NCBI GenBank assembly: GCA_003645115.1 | Contig: QNEG01000065.1 | Coordinates: 1 to 7,581 of the forward strand | Reading direction: 5' to 3' | From: a bacterium | GTDB taxonomy: Bacteria; UBP14; UBA6098; B30-G16 | DNA length: 7,581 nucleotides | Program-made: the position numbers and the translations under genes | Notes under the pieces: model-generated | What the model saw: only the letters and a program-made list of their open reading frames with translations | What the model was told of the DNA's origin: nothing | Database searches by the model: none | In this document: positions 6,103 to 7,581 of the stretch, piece by piece | Layout: the number at the start of each line of letters is the position of its first letter | Numbering within the stretch: the first letter of the stretch is position 1

Positions 6103-6131
6103 AAAATAGTTTTTACCACCCTCGATGTCAA
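6103..6131 (-). promoter_or_regulatory. Sigma-70-type promoter of the SRP RNA gene
   Basis: On the minus strand a perfect TTGACA (6126-6131) is followed after exactly 17 bases by TATTTT (6103-6108, four of six positions). The predicted start near 6096 is a few bases before the RNA 5' end at 6087, which leaves a short 5' extension to be trimmed. It lies between the rimO stop codon and the RNA, so the RNA can be expressed independently of rimO. Confidence 0.7.
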
Positions 6132-6187
6132 GAATAACTAAATATATTTTCGTAATAAATAAGAAAAGAATAATTCAATCAGGATAG

Positions 6188-7531
6188 TTATTCCTCCATA
6201 ATACCGAGAAAATCGTGGGGGAGAGCCTTAATTATTCGAACTCGTATTCGTTCGCCTATCGATTTCATACCCTGAACACGAATGTGCCTGTCGATTTGGG
6301 GTGCATCCTCATTCATTCGAGCTATAGAGATATCCTCTCGAACGGTATGTCCATCCACAAGCGCAGTAACCACTTTATTTTCGAGTTTGCGATTTTTGTC
6401 CAATAATATTTGATCCTGGGTCATCTCTATCAGTTCCTTGCGCAGTTGTATAACCTGGGGAACAACTCGTGAGGAATAATTGTATGCCTCGGTGCCCATT
6501 TCAGGTGAATAGCTAAACACTCCGAGATGTAGGAATTCACCCCGGCTAACAAATTGTAGCAAATTATCGAATTTCTTATCGGTTTCGCCAGGAAATCCAG
6601 TGATAAAAGTTGTTCGCAAAGTGAAGTCCTCGTTATAAGATTTAATCATTTCCAGCATCTGCTCGATTAAATCAGAATCATATCCTCTGTCCATATCCTT
6701 GAGAATTTCCGAATCATAATGCTGGAGTGGAATATCCAGATAATTTATAACTTTGGGTAGTGAAAGTATGGTCTCTATAAGTTTTTTGGTAACCCTCAAT
6801 GGATGAAGATACATCAATCGAATTAGAAAATCGCCCTCCACAGAATTCAATTTATTCAAAAGCAATGGTAAATCTATATTCTCGCCGAGATCCTGTCCAT
6901 ATCGGGTGATATCCTGACCAATCAGAATAATTTCTCTGTAATCATTTCTGGCTAATAAAGTGGCTTGTTCAACCAATTTATCTAATGGAACACTCCTGAA
7001 AGATTGTTTTATGGATGGTAGGACACAATAAGAACAACGGTTATCACAACCCTCGGCTATCTTAAGATAGGCGAATGGATATGTCCTAGGTAAGATGTTT
7101 TCCAGAGGATACCATCCACCAGGAGTATATGGAATATGAAGTAATTGTTGCAAATTCTGATAGGTTTCAAGGAATTTATTACAGGATTCCAGAATGTTTA
7201 AATTTCCCAGGACAGCATCGATAAAAGGAAATCTGCTGAATAATTTTTCGCCCTCTTTTTGAGCCCAACAACCTACCACAAGTATTTTTTTATCTCCACA
7301 GCGTTGTTTGAGTTCGCCCATCTGTTCGATTACTTCGGCAGATTCCTTGCGAGCATCCTCGATAAATGCGCAGGTATTGACAAACAAAAAATCTGCCTTC
7401 TCCGGTGAACGAACTATCTTGAACCCGGATTTAGTCAGATTTTCCAGCCATACCTCACTATCAACTTCATTTTTCGGACAGCCGAGGTTGGCAATATACA
7501 CTCGTCGCTCATTTTGATTTTTACTATACAT
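6188..7531 (-). CDS. rimO: Ribosomal protein S12 methylthiotransferase RimO
   Basis: RimO is a radical-SAM enzyme with two [4Fe-4S] clusters that methylthiolates the conserved Asp of ribosomal protein S12. The 447 residues have the family's three parts. The N-terminal UPF0004 domain binds the auxiliary cluster with Cys18 (in LGCPKNEVDSE, the RimO signature that separates it from MiaB), Cys54 (VNTCAF) and Cys88 (VVGCWAQ). The radical-SAM core has C-D-N-R-C-S-Y-C at 162-169 (Cys162/166/169), IGQDITRYG, YLDIPLQHYDSEIL and TTFITGFPGET. The TRAM RNA/protein-binding domain fills the last 65 or so residues. After the CxxxCxxC motif the usual P-x-I-R-G is P-S-I-K-Q here, a mild departure. The ATG at 7531 has no Shine-Dalgarno sequence, and a strong promoter ends six bases upstream of it, so the mRNA looks leaderless. 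The gene stops 57 bases before the SRP RNA promoter. Confidence 0.96.
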   Translation of the reverse strand: MYSKNQNERRVYIANLGCPKNEVDSEVWLENLTKSGFKIVRSPEKADFLFVNTCAFIEDARKESAEVIEQMGELKQRCGDKKILVVGCWAQKEGEKLFSRFPFIDAVLGNLNILESCNKFLETYQNLQQLLHIPYTPGGWYPLENILPRTYPFAYLKIAEGCDNRCSYCVLPSIKQSFRSVPLDKLVEQATLLARNDYREIILIGQDITRYGQDLGENIDLPLLLNKLNSVEGDFLIRLMYLHPLRVTKKLIETILSLPKVINYLDIPLQHYDSEILKDMDRGYDSDLIEQMLEMIKSYNEDFTLRTTFITGFPGETDKKFDNLLQFVSRGEFLHLGVFSYSPEMGTEAYNYSSRVVPQVIQLRKELIEMTQDQILLDKNRKLENKVVTALVDGHTVREDISIARMNEDAPQIDRHIRVQGMKSIGERIRVRIIKALPHDFLGIMEE

Positions 7532-7537
7532 CAGTAA

Positions 7538-7566
7538 ACTATATTGATGCCCCCCCTATCTGTCAA
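7538..7566 (-). promoter_or_regulatory. Strong promoter of rimO
   Basis: On the minus strand a perfect TTGACA (7561-7566) is followed after exactly 17 bases by TATAGT (7538-7543, five of six positions). Counting about seven bases from the -10 box puts the transcription start on the A of the rimO ATG (7531). The spacer contains a run of seven G. Confidence 0.75.
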
Positions 7567-7581
7567 GTATTTTTTTTACAA

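Noticed and set aside
5788..6187. Gene-free stretch as unexplained intergenic DNA
   Set aside because: Fully accounted for by the SRP RNA (5813-6087), its promoter and the ribosome binding site of the TPR gene.

Overview
The window reads as a piece of a moderately AT-rich, Gram-negative (diderm), probably anaerobic bacterial genome. The envelope evidence is an LptE-type lipoprotein, the heptose pathway enzyme GmhA and a predicted outer-membrane barrel protein. The metabolic evidence is a full-length HdrA-type flavin/iron-sulfur protein. The SRP RNA is the long form with an Alu domain, which is uncommon among classical Proteobacteria. Together this suggests a lineage such as the FCB-related or candidate-phylum bacteria, but the sequence does not fix the phylum.

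Layout. Bases 1-61 form a near-perfect foldback that cuts off the 5' part of hutI (imidazolonepropionase), whose last third runs to 396. A GTG-started lptE overlaps the end of hutI (384-887). gmhA lies convergent to it on the minus strand (897-1475). A gene-free stretch of about 320 bases (1476-1798) holds a decayed inverted-repeat element and possible divergent promoters for gmhA and hdrA. hdrA occupies 1799-3760 on the plus strand. The rest is on the minus strand. In transcription order (right to left) it runs rimO (7531-6188) with a strong promoter abutting its ATG, then an SRP RNA gene (6087-5813) with its own promoter, a membrane-anchored TPR protein (5787-4846), and a signal-peptide protein with a CsgG/TolB-like N-terminal half and a likely beta-barrel C-terminal half (4843-3860).

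How the genes relate. lptE and gmhA both serve lipopolysaccharide: GmhA starts ADP-heptose synthesis for the inner core, and LptE works with LptD at the outer membrane. The SRP RNA, the TPR protein and the barrel protein look like one transcript: no terminator is visible after the RNA, the TPR gene has its ribosome binding site 9 bases from the RNA 3' end, and the last two genes are 2 bases apart. The two minus-strand promoters, for rimO and the SRP RNA, both have a perfect TTGACA and 17-base spacers, which suggests a conventional housekeeping sigma factor. hdrA stands alone, with no HdrB, HdrC, hydrogenase or other partner gene in view.

No clearly new multi-gene system is visible. The points most worth a second look are the apparently leaderless rimO, the SRP RNA fused into an envelope-protein transcript, the uncharacterised TPR/barrel pair, the solitary hdrA and the foldback at the left edge.
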